From Knoxdaviesia capensis (lineage: Eukaryota > Ascomycota > Sordariomycetes > Microascales > Gondwanamycetaceae), in the NCBI GenBank assembly GCA_001510575.1, contig LNGK01000004.1, positions 3,718,667 through 3,782,666 on the forward strand: a stretch of 64,000 nt of DNA. Direction: 5' to 3'. The notes beneath the pieces were generated by a model. That model saw only the letters and a list, made by a program, of their open reading frames with translations, made no database searches and was not told the DNA's origin. Positions 23,065 through 34,743 of this stretch are shown here, piece by piece. A program made the translations under genes and the position numbers. Position 1 is the first letter of the stretch. Each line of letters starts with the position of its first letter.

Positions 23065-26000
23065 GGCTACGCAATGAGCCTGGGCGAAGATGATGCGAAG
23101 ACGGAGAAGTTGGCGCAATCAGGAATCAGATCGAAAAAAAAAGGAAAAGCTAAGTCAAGTTTAGAAATAGATTTTTGTTGGCCAATTGGCGTGGATCGCG
23201 CACACACAAGCCAATGGAAAGAAGAAAAAAAAGACTACAACTGGAAGCAAGAGAAAGGAAAGAGAAAAGGAGCTTGAGATTGGCGACCGAGAAAATGTAT
23301 AATATTCAAGTCTGTCGCGTCAACTGGAATGAAGATGATCCAGACTTGAGATCTCGGGTGGTTGAATACCAAGCGTGAGAGCTTGGGAAAGCTCGGTATC
23401 GACAAGCTGCGAAGTCGGAGGCTCTGGCGTCAGCAGAGCGGGATGAAGCCGACTTTAAGCGGAAGATTCGAGAGCTTTTCAACGCTGATGCCGAGCAATG
23501 AGCAAGGGAAAAAAAAAAAGAAGCCAAAACGAAAGACTCAACGGCCAAAAAAAGATGGACAAAAAAACCGATGGAGATGAAGAAAGAGGAAAAGAAAGAG
23601 GAAGAGAAGAGAGGAGGGAAAAGGAAAAGAGATAACGAGATAAGGGAAAGACAAGATAGAGAGGAAAGGAAGAAGGGAAGGAGGAAAGAGGAGGAGAGAT
23701 GATGATCAGGGAAGGAACAAATATATGGGATGATCAAGCCAAGAGGTGTTTGGGGAGGAAGGAGCAAAGCAGGGAAAGGCGGAGGAAGGAGCGTATAGCT
23801 TAAGTATGAAAATGGGCGCGACAAAAAGCGGTTTTCTCTAATCAGTGCACATACACTCCACGTACATCAAGCGAAAGCCTGTGCAGGAGTAAAAAGAAAC
23901 AGCCCAGCAGCTTTTCCGCAGCAGGAAGGGATTACAGTGGGGGACGGGCGGGCGAAATTCAAAGGCAGAGTTGCAGCGAAGGTTCAATGACTGCATCGGA
24001 AAAGAGTCAGAGCCAGGTTTAGTGGTCAGTGCTAGTGTTTTGGGGTGTTGGTGTTGGGAGGCGGCGGAGAATAGAACCAAACGCACCTGGAAGGACTCGC
24101 AGAGGAAGCCAACCGGGGCAGGCAAGAGCAATGGACGATGAACCACACAAAAAAAAAAAAAAAAAACACTTGAAATGAGTTAGTATTTGCCACGTGAAAA
24201 GATTATCGGCAATGACTGAATAAATATGGACTAGTGGGTGTTGGGCTCTTTTTGTGCAGCTAGTGACCCAGGCGAGATAGACAGGGACCTTTGGGTTTTT
24301 TGTCTTGGTGGATGGGGAACGGAATGTTGGTGCCTGTGATTGGAATTTTTTTTTGGGTGGTGAATAGTGATGTTGGTGTGTGGAATGAAAACGAGTAGCA
24401 AAGCGTGTAGAGCTTCCAGAAGATCTAGAAGACGGCAGTCAACTCAGGGAGTGAAGGAAGGAGCAGACGAGGCAGCAGAACAACGATGTCTTGAAGTCTC
24501 GATGTGGCGGGAAGGAAGGAGCAAAAGCACCACCGGACCGTGAAATAGCTCCGGCTTAGTCAAGACGTGGCGCCACGAACGACGAGGCCGAACGACAAGC
24601 CGGCGACGGTACTGAAGCGAGGCTGGGAAGTGAAGCGACTGGTCTACGTGTGTGGCCGGCGCCGGAATGCTCGATATCAAGCCTTGTGGGCAGGATACGC
24701 GCTTTATGAGTTTTACAGTAGTATGTGTATTAACTAACTAATCCGCGTCTTCTTTCAACAGGAAAAGAGATGTTTCTTGGTTCTTCTCTTGATCCAAAGT
24801 GCAGACAGAGAGGCAGTGGGACTTGATAGTGGCGGGCGAATACGAGTAGAGGCGAAACAGGAAAGAAAAAGAAGAAGAAAGAGGAAAGGAGGGAAGAACA
24901 GCGTTTCCAGAACTTGGTGGGACGACGCGACGAATTTATAGACGCCGCGGCCCTCGTCCGACTAAACAGATGCAAACAGATACGGCGTGGGTGGCGAGGG
25001 GTGGGGGCCGACATTATTGGCGGAGACTACGAGTTGGTACATGTGTTTTGTGTGATGGGTGCACAAACCTTAATGCAGACTGTATAATACGGGCATTAAT
25101 CAACCTTCTCTATATGCTCTAGGTACTCCATGGGCGGTACCAAAATCTGGTGAGGGCTCCTCATCGAGATTCTAGAGGGTATGAGGGATCAGTCAGTCTT
25201 AGCCTCAAATAAGATGTAAACATCGTGTAGTGAGAGTCTAAATACTTCATGTGTTATCTCACAGACACATGGGAACTCGATTCAGAGTCCCTCTAGGCAA
25301 CTGGTGATGGCATCATGCATTGTGTGTTCTCGGTAGCCACCGGATCTGGAGACAACTCTTGGCTGCAGATAATTACCAATTGGGACCAGCCGTGAAAAGG
25401 TACCTGAGATATGCTACGTGTTCCGCGGGAGTGTCAGGTACCCCATCATCTTGGCCAGCCTCACCACCGTTAGTTGGACGGGCGGATAAAGATACGAGAG
25501 AGGGTAGGAGAGAAACACACCGAACACATTACATAGGAGTAACCAGGCTAGGTAGGAGAGGAAACATGCCCTTGATCTGAAGATTTCAGAACCCACGCGA
25601 ATATTTCAAAAGGACCATTCCAGGGGGGATGTCATATGAGCCGCACAGACTAAGACAGGGCGGAATCCCCGCTGGTTGGCTGGGATGGGGGATTCACAGG
25701 TCCTGCACAATGTTGTTATGAGCCTGTGAACGCTTGTTTCTTCACGTTGGGGACTGGAATGGTGATGGTACACATGAGATGAGAACCGCACAGCTTTTCA
25801 CACTAGGACAGCATCTTGAAACAGTGGACATAAGACATACTATCAGTCCTAAAAGACTAGAAAGAACTACAGCAAGTAATATGCAGATACGTACAGACAG
25901 ACTTGGCAAACGCCTATCTCGTCCGGCCGGCGTTTTTGTTCTTATATATATATTTTTTATATTTTTTTTGCGGAGGCTGTTTGCAGCGTTTCTGGCGCAT

Positions 26001-27799
26001 CGAGAGTTGTAGATAGCACCTTTGCTAGCGAGTGTATGGAGTGGGTGGATGCTCGACGCATACCAACTTGTGTACCCGCATGCAAAACCAGAATCTACGT
26101 ATGTCTTGTGCTACTCCACGTCCTGAATCAGGTCTGGAAACGAGCGTATCCGTTCGGGGCCTATCACCACTTCCAAGTTCCTCTACGTGTAACTGCAGAG
26201 TGCAGGCCGTCGACCACCGGGTTGGTTCTTGGTAGGCAACAGCCGGGAATAGCAGCTTGAACCTCCTGGCACAGGGTGGGTGCATAACGCCATCAACAGA
26301 CAATCTGCATGCGTGGCATCCACCCACACAGACCTCCCCTCGTCACGCATGCCGCCGCCGTGTGTGGTTGATTGTTCTTTGGCAGGTCTCGCCCAGAAGT
26401 TTGATGAGTGAACCGCTGCTCCATGTCCCAATTTTATTGTGCGACCCAAAAGTATTTAAATATGGCAGCCCGTCCTCGGGGGTCAACGTCACGCCGTCTT
26501 ACGGAAAGGATCTTCTCGATAATTCCCAATAATACCCCCGAAATTTACTGCATTTTCGGGATTTGGTTTTTTTCTTTTCTTTACAGGGAGGTATCTGATC
26601 CAGCCGGCAAACGAGACTACCCAACAACCTGAAGCTTTTTTCTTTCTTTTTGTTTCGATATATCCATCTTCCCTTTCGATTGACTAAACCCTCTCGAGTT
26701 AGGGGATCTTTGGAATCTGTGCTCTGTTAGCGGAGATATGCCGTCTTCGTAGTGGATGAGAATTGTGGTGATGGTCCCTTTTAGATATATTGGCCCTTAC
26801 ATACATACAATATACAGTACATATACAGTTTCCCTCCAACGCAAGGGCGGTTGTATGGGCCATATATTTTGTGTATTCCTTACATTGAAATCTGACAGCG
26901 AAGTTGGGTTTCCCGCCGGGTGTCATCCTATCTCTATCAGAACATCCAGGGAGTACGGACTAGTTAGTAGTAGGGAGTGCTCGGGCATTCTGCCAAAAGG
27001 AACTGCAGTCAGGCGGTGTGAAATCGGCCGGATCACTCTGCAACCCTCCAACCTCGCGCCGACCAACCCTTGCTACACATCTATCTCTCGTTCTCTCCCG
27101 TATCTGAGTCACAAGCTATATAATATGATGCACCCCACAACCGGCGAGTGAATCAGACGGAGCTGAAAAATAAGATTAAATAAAACAAATAGAGGAGGAA
27201 AGGCCAATTCCGGGGGACAAACCTGTTAAGAAGGTACAAGAGAAATGGCGGGTGGTAGAGCAGAAACCTGGACATACAGTTACAAGCTGACAACCCAGCC
27301 CCGTGCGCCCGCTCCTCTCTCCTCTCCCGGGAAGAAAAAAAATGTATATTTATATATATATATATATATAACGAACACCAATTTGGTGTGGGCTTTTCGA
27401 CCTTCCCGTTCGGGAAGCCTTTGACTGTTGCCCACTTTTCTTCTCCCTGCTTCTCGTTGCGATTTCGTGGCTTCGGTTACAGAGAGAGTGATGGGCCATC
27501 TCACGGCGGGCTACTGTATGTGTATGCGTGTGAGTGTCAGTGAGAGAGGAAGAGATTGCTCGAGTGCGTGTGTGAGTAGTCCCTGGGACATGTTGACCAT
27601 CTGATATGGTGTGCTCTATATAACACGCCAGAATGATGTACAGTACACACACATACAATCTTGTACGACCAGGAACGATCCAGCCACCCAGCTCGCGACA
27701 TCTCTGATCAGACACCCAGACTCAGCCTCTTCGGGGAGATGTACTATCGGTAAGGTCAAAGTTTTCTCCCCCCCCCTTGCACCGACAAGGATATCGAGA
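23065..27799. other. Intergenic upstream of the ABC transporter, with one broken coding-like frame
   Basis: Apart from the interrupted frame at 23295-23501, no gene is supportable in this 4.7 kb. 23500-23760 is a purine-rich tract on the plus strand. An A run sits at about 24148-24166 and a TA repeat near 27350-27370. The part nearest 23065 is probably the transporter promoter. Confidence 0.45.
23295..23501 (+). pseudogene. Coding-like frame interrupted by TGA (gene fragment or exon)
   Basis: One frame starting at ATG 23295-23297 reads MYNIQVCRVNWNEDDPDLRS and on to EYQA, meets TGA at 23376-23378, then continues in the same frame for 40 codons as ELGKARYRQAAKSEALASAE followed by RDEADFKRKIRELFNADAEQ and a stop at 23499-23501. 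The charged, helical composition of both halves looks like real protein. A single C-to-T change (CGA to TGA) would explain the break, making this a decayed fragment. Alternatively GTGAGA at the break is a splice donor and only the first half is exonic. I do not recognise the family. Confidence 0.35.
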
Positions 27800-27843
27800 A
27801 GTATCTTTTTTATGGGGCTTTTAGCGCTACTTCTATGTGGGTC

Positions 27844-28965
27844 CTAGAACCGGCTAAACCCCCCCTCTGCTTCATATATAGCCCTGATTCTCCGAGGCAT
27901 TGACTGGATAAGTCGTTTAAGAAAGTCCTCTGTAATGGCGTCCTATGCCCTACTAATATCCTCTCTAAGACGCTGAGTAGCGCCTGGACCTGTATATCTA
28001 TCCTGAGGTTGTTTATTGAGGGTGCGCTTGATTTTAGCCTAGACGTGCTTAATAGGGTTTAAATCTGGGCTATTTGGCGGCTATTCTATTGTTATGATAC
28101 CACGCCGGTCTAACTCTCCTCTTGTATACTGAGAGCTATGCGCTGGAGCGTTATCTTGTATAAAGATAACTCCCTTAGCGCGTCCCTTAGTATCTCCCTT
28201 AGCGCGTCCCTTAGTATCTCCCTTAGCGCGTCCCTTAGTATCTCCCTCAGCGCGTCCCTCAGCATCTCCCTCAGCGGCGCCCTGCTCTTGTATCTAAGCT
28301 TCAACGAGAGGGAGGATATGCTCATAGTACGCCAGTGAGTTAATCCTCCCCTACGCCTTCTGCTAGAAGACCTTTGGGCCTTTCTTCGTCCCTTGGAAAG
28401 ATCCCTAAAGCATCTAACTAATAGCTCCTTTCGATTGAGTAACGATACACGTCTTATTAATCTCTTTACTAGGACGACGCGTTATCTAAACCCTCCCCTT
28501 AGCTTTCCTATTCGCCTACGTTTCGTCTGACTATAAGACGCGTTTCTAGTTATTAACGGTCTAATGGAGGTGTTGTCGAGTAAATTCGTATCGTTTTCGA
28601 CGTGTTTCGGGTGATATAACAGGCTTAACTCGAGTAACGCGTCGTGAAAAACCGGCTTTTCGGAGGGCGTATCGGATAGCCTATATAGAATAAGAAAGCC
28701 TAAGACGAGGGGCGATCTTATCCCATTTCAGCTGTCTATTTTCTGTAGATTCTGAAATAAAGGCTATAATAGCTTGGACTTGATCAGGAGAGAGGATAGG
28801 GGGTCGTCTAGACCGTGGTAGGACGAATTCGCGGTTGATTTTGATAGTATAACGGACTTGGTTTCGTGTAGCGCCTGTTTGGTCTTGGATCTGCCGATTG
28901 GAATGCCTAGTAGCATGAAGGAGTAGTATAGCGTATCTGACCTTTGAAGATAGGTGAGGTGCCAT
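27844..28965 (-). pseudogene. DD34E Tc1/mariner transposase, inactivated by TGG-to-TAG changes
   Basis: One continuous frame of 374 codons from ATG 28963-28965 to TAG 27844-27846, with no frameshift. The N-terminal ~95 residues have helix-turn-helix character (SNRQIQDQTGATRNQVRYTI). Motifs follow in order: SDET with the first Asp at 28525-28527, IQDNAPAH with the second Asp at 28153-28155, and SPDLNPI. Exactly 34 residues separate the second Asp from 28048-28050, where the catalytic Glu should be; it is AAG (Lys). The C-terminus reads QSMPRRIRAIYEAEGGFSRF, typical of the family. Fourteen internal stops are all TAG, nearly all where Trp is expected (VL*SDET, IE*PPNSPD, HV*AKI). Only one TGG Trp codon survives. 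This is G-to-A damage of TG on the coding strand, as in repeat-induced point mutation. Confidence 0.85.
28171..28276. repeat. 24-bp minisatellite inside the transposase relic
   Basis: Four 24-bp units (28171-28194, 28195-28218, 28219-28242, 28243-28266) plus a partial one. In the transposase frame they encode an 8-residue repeat, KGRAKGDT, placed directly before the IQDN catalytic motif. The first three units are identical; the fourth differs from them by exactly three positions, where it keeps CA and they have TA. Confidence 0.9.
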
Positions 28966-28970
28966 GTTGG

Positions 28971-29055
28971 TTGGTAGGTAGGTAGGAAGGAAAGAAGGAA
29001 GTTGGTTGGTTGGTAGGTAGGTAGGAAGGAAAGAAGGAAGTTGGTTGGTTGGTTA
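28971..29055. repeat. 39-bp imperfect tandem repeat
   Basis: About two copies of a 39-bp GGTAGGTAGG...TTGGTTGGTT unit just 5' of the transposase start. It may be a subterminal part of the transposon or a simple-sequence expansion. Confidence 0.7.
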
Positions 29056-29117
29056 GTAGGAAGAAGAAGAAGAAGTATCTGTGGAGACGATTTTTTGCTT
29101 TGATTAAAAAGAGTACT

Positions 29118-32100
29118 TTAGGGCTAGGGTTTAAAATTAGGTTTGGCGCCAAGGCGTGTGAAAACATACCGTGGTATAGCAGTACGTGCGTGCCCGTGGA
29201 CTGCACATTTCTTCACCGTCTTGCACCCACTGTACTTCGCTTGCTCGCGGGTTTCTCTCTCCCCCACTTCAGTTTAGACCCGTCATATGATATCTATTCC
29301 AGACGCCCGTAACAGAAAAAGGTCCGGAGCCCAACCCACTTACCACTCCCCAGGCTGATCCAAGCTGCTCCCCTCTCCGATCTGATGATATGGCTTCTGA
29401 TTGGGAACTTCTGTGTCTCATTTGTCCCTCGTTAGTCTGCTTCTCCGTAACATGCATAAAATGTGCTTCCCGCCTCTGAGTCACCCCGGAAGACCAAAAC
29501 CCTTCAGCAAATCCACATTGGGTGTGGCGGGTGGGCTGACTATATATATATATATTTTTTCCAATGGTCCCCAACAGGGTGTCACCGGCTCAATATGAGT
29601 TCTTCGTGCTGTGAAACCGCCCGCCGAAGAAGGAAAAAAAAAAAAGAAAAAAAAAAGAGCACAATCTAAAACTGATCTGGAAGGCTTCTCTGCCACACAG
29701 CCATGCTCTCTTGCCGCCATATGTCTTACTCGCGGCGAGAACGAGGGCATGTATAGCTCGATGCGCAACCACGCCACACCACCACCTTTATTCTATGTGC
29801 ATGTCATCCCAGGACCTTTGAACATTTGAGTCTTTAGGCCGACGACCCGATCGAGATGATCCTGCGGGTTGGAGGCAAGAGGATTATCTAAGGGTTTTGT
29901 ATTTATGGAGCCTTTGGGCACTGGATGAGCCATTATGAGTGGCCATGACAAACTGCTGTGGGTATTCCGCACCTAACATAATGTCCGTATTTTTCCTTGG
30001 GCATGTGTGGGCCGAAACATCTCCCCGGCCAGACCGACTCAATTATCTGCACTCCCTGATCACAAAATAACAATACTCCTCCTAATCGACGTGAAGCCAA
30101 GACAGCCCTGGTTCCAATGGCACTGTAGTTTAATTCGACCCTCCCGAAGAGTTTAGGCCTACCGAATTTGCCCATTGGGGGGGCACGCCATGCGAGGGGG
30201 AGAAAGCGCGGTTGGCGGCCATAATCGCCAGGCAGCCCTATCTTTGGCTTTCCATTTCACAGGTCTCCGAGAGGAACGTCTGTGTGTAATGTGCCGGACG
30301 GGATCCTTCAGCTCGTGCCGCTTGCGCGAGAACCAGCGCCCTTCCCAGAGAAGGCAAGCCCACCCTGAATCCTGATTGTTGGCCCAGCGTCACGTCTTAG
30401 CTACCCGGCAGCCACCATCCCGGGGGATCATCGTCTGCGGCTCCGGCGTAAATGATTACCCGTCAAGCAGTCAGCCATTCCGACCAGCGCCCGCCGTGGT
30501 GACCTTTGAAAAAAGAAGGGGTTCAACGTCTATCATACCCACCCGGTTGTATATGATGCAGGGCTCGAGCCGAGAAATTTTCCCTTTCCATTGACTCTCG
30601 AGCACACCTCCAGTCTTTCGCCTCCTTCCAGGCAGGCGTATAACATGCTCTTCCGAGAGAGAGCGCAGAGCCGGCTCCGGTGTCACCAAAAGGCCTCTTT
30701 CCATGTAATGATCGTCGGACGAGGGGTCCATTCGGCGTCCGGAGCACCTCCTTTTCCAAATTTCCACTGACAAAAGAACCGGACCTTATTTCGTATCTGC
30801 TTGGGCATACACCCACATGCTTCTAATCACGTCTATGATTTGGAAGAGAAGTGATGGCTTGTTAGACAATTAGGGTTCCTGGCCTGTAAGCGCGGAACGA
30901 TACTTTTTTAATACGAGCGAGTCTGTGTCTGTACTGTACACATGGAAGTAGTCCGTAAGATGCAAACAACGTTCCAACAACTGCCTGAGGACCTCCACGC
31001 CGCCGATCCGGTTCTCGGGAGTTCTCGCCTTGGCCCCCATTGGTTTTTTGATACCACCCGCGTGGTTTTGGTCAAGTCAGTGAGTCCGCGCACATAAGCT
31101 CCGCCCTTACCGGGAATGGGGGGGGGTTCCGTTGACCTGATACAAGCTCCAAAGAAACCGCGTTCTCGCTTCATTGGGTTCGCCCGAGTCCGACCCTCCC
31201 TGCCCTTGTATACATACTGTGGTCCGGCCGTCAATTCACCTTCCTATCCCCGTTAGGGGTGTGCAATACGATAGCCCGGGGCTGACCTGCCAATCCGGCG
31301 GGATGTCATCCAGAGAGTTCGGCAGATACGGGGCCCGCGTAAAGTGAAGACCGGCTTGAGTGGCTACTATGCAGTAAGTAACCTAAATTATGATCACGGA
31401 GTATTGGAAAACTCAAATCCCAATATAGCCACCCAGCGCAGAGCGTATATGACTATAGGGCACAACAACATCTAAGCATTGCTCGGTCACAGTTCATGGT
31501 ACTGTCGAATCGAAAACTTGGACTTTCTAAGCACCATGCATTGTTTAACCACTTCCCGTGACCCGTTTCCCTCCTCATCCTCATCATCCCCAAGATCTGA
31601 ACCGACTAGAACAATCTCTAGTAACCGACAAGACAAAAAAGATGAAGATACGGCCTGCCCGATGCCGCTAAAGCCCACGCCCACAGACCAAGCAAAAAGT
31701 GTAGAGAAAAAAAAGAAGAAGAAGAAAAGACCAAGCTTAAGAGAAAGAACCGATATTTTTTTAGGAACGCAAGACAAAAGACAAGGAAGGGCATCACAGT
31801 GTGTGTTAAGAAAAAATGAAATGCTCATCTGGTTAGGTTTTAATTAGAACTTTCCGGCCGTTTGTGTAAAAGACTGTTCGACTTTGCCCTCCCCAATCCG
31901 GCTTTTGCTCTTCTGTTTCTTCTCTTTTTTTCGTTTTGTCCCAAATAAACACCCAAAAAAATCAAGAAAATAGCAAAGGAAGGACACAAGACACAAAAAA
32001 AATATAAAGATGTTCCCCCGTGATGTAGCACCGGTGTTAATACACTGCTGAACGTTCCGTTACAAGAAAGAAAAAAGGAAAGATGTAAATTGACAGAAAA

Positions 32101-32359
32101 AAGGAGAGAGAAAGAGGAAAGACGTAGATAGTGAAGGTCGTCGGCGTAGAAATGATACACGAAGGGAAGATATGAGCCAAAATAAATTGTACCCATATAT
32201 GCATGCCCCATCCCTTACACCCAAATAAAGTATGAAAAAAGGGGTATTCAAAGGGGATTGAAATAAGAATTAATGGAAGAAGGACGTCATGTCATCATGC
32301 TTGTTTCTCGAACTTGGTGCCCGACTGCTGTCCGAGAAAGGCACAAAAATTGACCGCGC
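29118..32359. other. Intergenic between the transposon relic and Sec61
   Basis: No supportable gene in 3.2 kb. It contains a TA repeat near 29541-29553 and an A-rich run at 29633-29658. Its right end is 3' flank of the Sec61 gene. Confidence 0.45.
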
Positions 32360-34091
32360 TTACCCCACAACCATGCCCTTCATGCTGGACATGTCTCCTT
32401 CCTTGGCCGCAGTCTCAAAGTAGCTATAGATGATGCTATACAAGAGGAAGAAGAGAAATGATGTTAGCCAGTGTCAAAACGGAGAATGTTCCAAATGGGA
32501 CAAGAAAACTTACGTGACGGCAAGGAGGGTTCCGGTTCCGGTTCCCAGAGCACCCATCAGGTCGCTGGCAACGGAGAGGGCACCAATGCAAGCACCACCG
32601 AAGGCGGCAGCAGTGGGGATGACGCGCTTGAGCTCCTTGTACATGCTCTGGTCACGGTGGCCAGCCATAACAAGGCCCTGGTCCTTGAGCTGCTTGGCAA
32701 CATCACGAGGGCTGGAGCCGGAAACCTCAATCCAGGTCTTCGAGAACATGGCGCAGGCCGACAGCATGTAGACGATGTACAGGGCAGTGTGGACGGGGTC
32801 GATGACGGCATCCTTGAAGTTGAGCGGGGGAGACATGTAGTAGACAAGTCCAGAAACGGCCTGCAGCTGCATCGAGCCCTCCTTGGCCTCCCACACGCCG
32901 AAGAGGCGAACCAGCAGGTTCTCGGAGAAGCGCGAGTACAGCATCTGGCTGATCAGGAAGACGTTCGACGAGAGAGCGGACTGCAGCATGATGGGCATGT
33001 TGGAGGTGTAGAACAGGCGGACGGGGTACATGCCGCGGGCACCACGCTGGCGCGACGACTTGACGGGGATCTCAACGCGGAAGCCCTGGAGGTAAATGAC
33101 GGCACCAAACACGGCCAGGGTGGCGAGGAGGTTCATGATGTTGGGCTGGTTCTGGCGGAAAAAGGCCTCCTGGAGAGCGCGCTGCTTGTTGGGCCAGGTG
33201 AGGAGCAGGTGGAACAGGGCAACAATAGCACCCTCAAACTCAGGGCCGCGGCCAGTGTTGACAGTGACGGGCGACAGGGCCTTCCACATGATGGACTCGC
33301 AGATGTTGGTGGCGATGAACAGCGAAATGCCGCTGCCAAGGCCGTATCCCTTCTGCAGAACCTCGTCAAGGAGGATGACAATCATGCCGGCAACGAAGAG
33401 CTGGATAACCAGGAGGAAGACAATACCAGCACCAAGATCCGAGGGAGTGCCATAGAGGCCGCTGAAAACATACACGGTGGCAGTTCCGGCGGACAGGATG
33501 AAAGCGAAGAGCTTCTGGGCGCTCTGGTACAGCTCGCGGTCAGACTTGAGATCAAGGTTGACGTCAATCAGGTGAGTACCGGCAAGAATCTGGAAAACCA
33601 TGCCCGACGAGATGATGGGGGTGATACCCAGTTCCATCAAAGTTCCGCGGTTACTGGCCATCACCATGCGCAGCCAGTATAGAGGATCCGAGTTATCCGA
33701 CGACACAATACCGTACAACGGCATTTGGCTCATGACGAGGAAGATGAGGAGTGTGAGACCGGTCCACATCAGCTTGTTGTTGAAGGGAACCTTGGTTTCG
33801 GGTTGCTGAACCTCGGGGAGGAACGGCACAAAAGGCTTGACAAGATCGAGGAACCGTACTGTAGAAGCCAAAAAACGAGGCATTGGTCGCGAGTCATCAG
33901 TTAGCGAGCTCTGCCTGGGCAATCGCGAGAAGTCACGTAAAACGGCGACGGCCGCATCAGCCAGCCCTAACCCAATCATCATCACGAGACCGCGCAGTTG
34001 ATGAAAGTATCAATGTAAAATAGTATCATCGGATGGCTTGGAAGAGCGTCTTCAGGTTGGACACGAAGAGGAGGCACTTACGGGAACTCAT
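32360..34091 (-). CDS. SEC61: Protein translocation channel subunit Sec61 alpha
   Basis: Three exons: 34082-34091 (only 10 nt, ATG AGT TCC C), 32514-33858 and 32360-32435, giving 476 residues, the usual length. Intron 1 (33859-34081) has GTAAGTGCC, a GCTAACTGA branch and CTACAG. Intron 2 (32436-32513) has GTAAGT, a GGCTAAC branch and TATAG. The protein starts MSSLRFLDLVKPFVPFLPEV. It shows the plug/TM2 region, LMELGITPIISSG, the cytosolic loop with GFRVEIPVKSSRQRGARG, SNMPIMLQSALSSNV, and ends IIYSYFETAAKEGDMSS...MVVG. Sec61 alpha forms the ER membrane channel for secretory and membrane proteins, with ten membrane segments and partners Sec61 beta and gamma. It shares a 652-bp divergent promoter region with the tRNA modification gene. 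Confidence 0.96.
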
Positions 34092-34743
34092 GGTGACGGA
34101 ATTCTAACAGAGGATGCCAATGTATGGAAAAGGAGAAAAGACAATTGGAAAAAAAGGGTGGCGAGGAAATGGAAAAGAAGCAGAGTTCACGTCCTCAAAC
34201 CTGTCGCCTTTAATGGAGAAAAGGAAGGAAACTGAGCAAGTGAAGGCTCTTCAGGGGAGGGCGGGAGGCAATGGAAGATGAAATAACGATGGGAAGAAGA
34301 AGGGAAAAAAGGAGAGTGGAAGAGAAGATGGAAGTTAGAAGACCATCCAGACAGTAAGATGAAAAGGAAGCTGGAGATCTGGCATCAATGGAAAAAAATG
34401 CCCACCAAAAAAAGACGATGTGTCCTTGTGTACGAAATAGCTTCCAGAACCTGCCAGCTGGTGGCAGCTGGCGCACCACCAAAATTCATCAAATCTGAAA
34501 TCGGCCCCACTTGCGCGTCGCCAGACTCGGAAGGCGCTTGACAGGGGGGGAACGCCACATCTAGACGCCACACTAAAAAGCCACAGTTGGACCAAACCTT
34601 CAAAATCCATACCTCAGGCTGATCGAGTCTCACTCAAACTCCGCGGTTGGTGTCCTACAAGAGCTGCTATCACCTGGAATTCTCTAAATCTTACTGGTGT
34701 GAGAAGCTCTGGAGATTATGGATTCACTCATCAGGCTTCAAAT
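34092..34743. promoter_or_regulatory. Divergent promoter region between Sec61 and the tRNA modifying enzyme
   Basis: The 652 bp between the two start codons must hold promoters for both genes. The Sec61 side (34092-34420) is purine-rich on the plus strand, so pyrimidine-rich in its own sense strand. No specific factor site is secure. Confidence 0.5.

Larger units (their letters stand above)
27800..29117 (-). mobile_element. Tc1/mariner-type DNA transposon relic
   Basis: The transposase frame at 27844-28965 defines the element. Possible terminal inverted repeats are AGTATCTTTTTTATGGGGC starting at 27800 and, on the other strand, AGTACTCTTTTTAATCAAAGC starting at 29117. They match only partly, so the ends are provisional. 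A 39-bp imperfect tandem repeat (28971-29055) lies between the right end and the transposase start. At 1.3 kb the size suits the family. No intact second copy is present in this window. Confidence 0.6.

Noticed and set aside
28110..28325. 71-codon frame with an LREILRDA repeat
   Set aside because: Wrong frame of the 24-bp minisatellite; the transposase frame encodes GDTKGRAK instead.
32471..33682. 403-codon plus-strand frame
   Set aside because: Antisense shadow of the highly conserved Sec61 alpha exon; no family resemblance.
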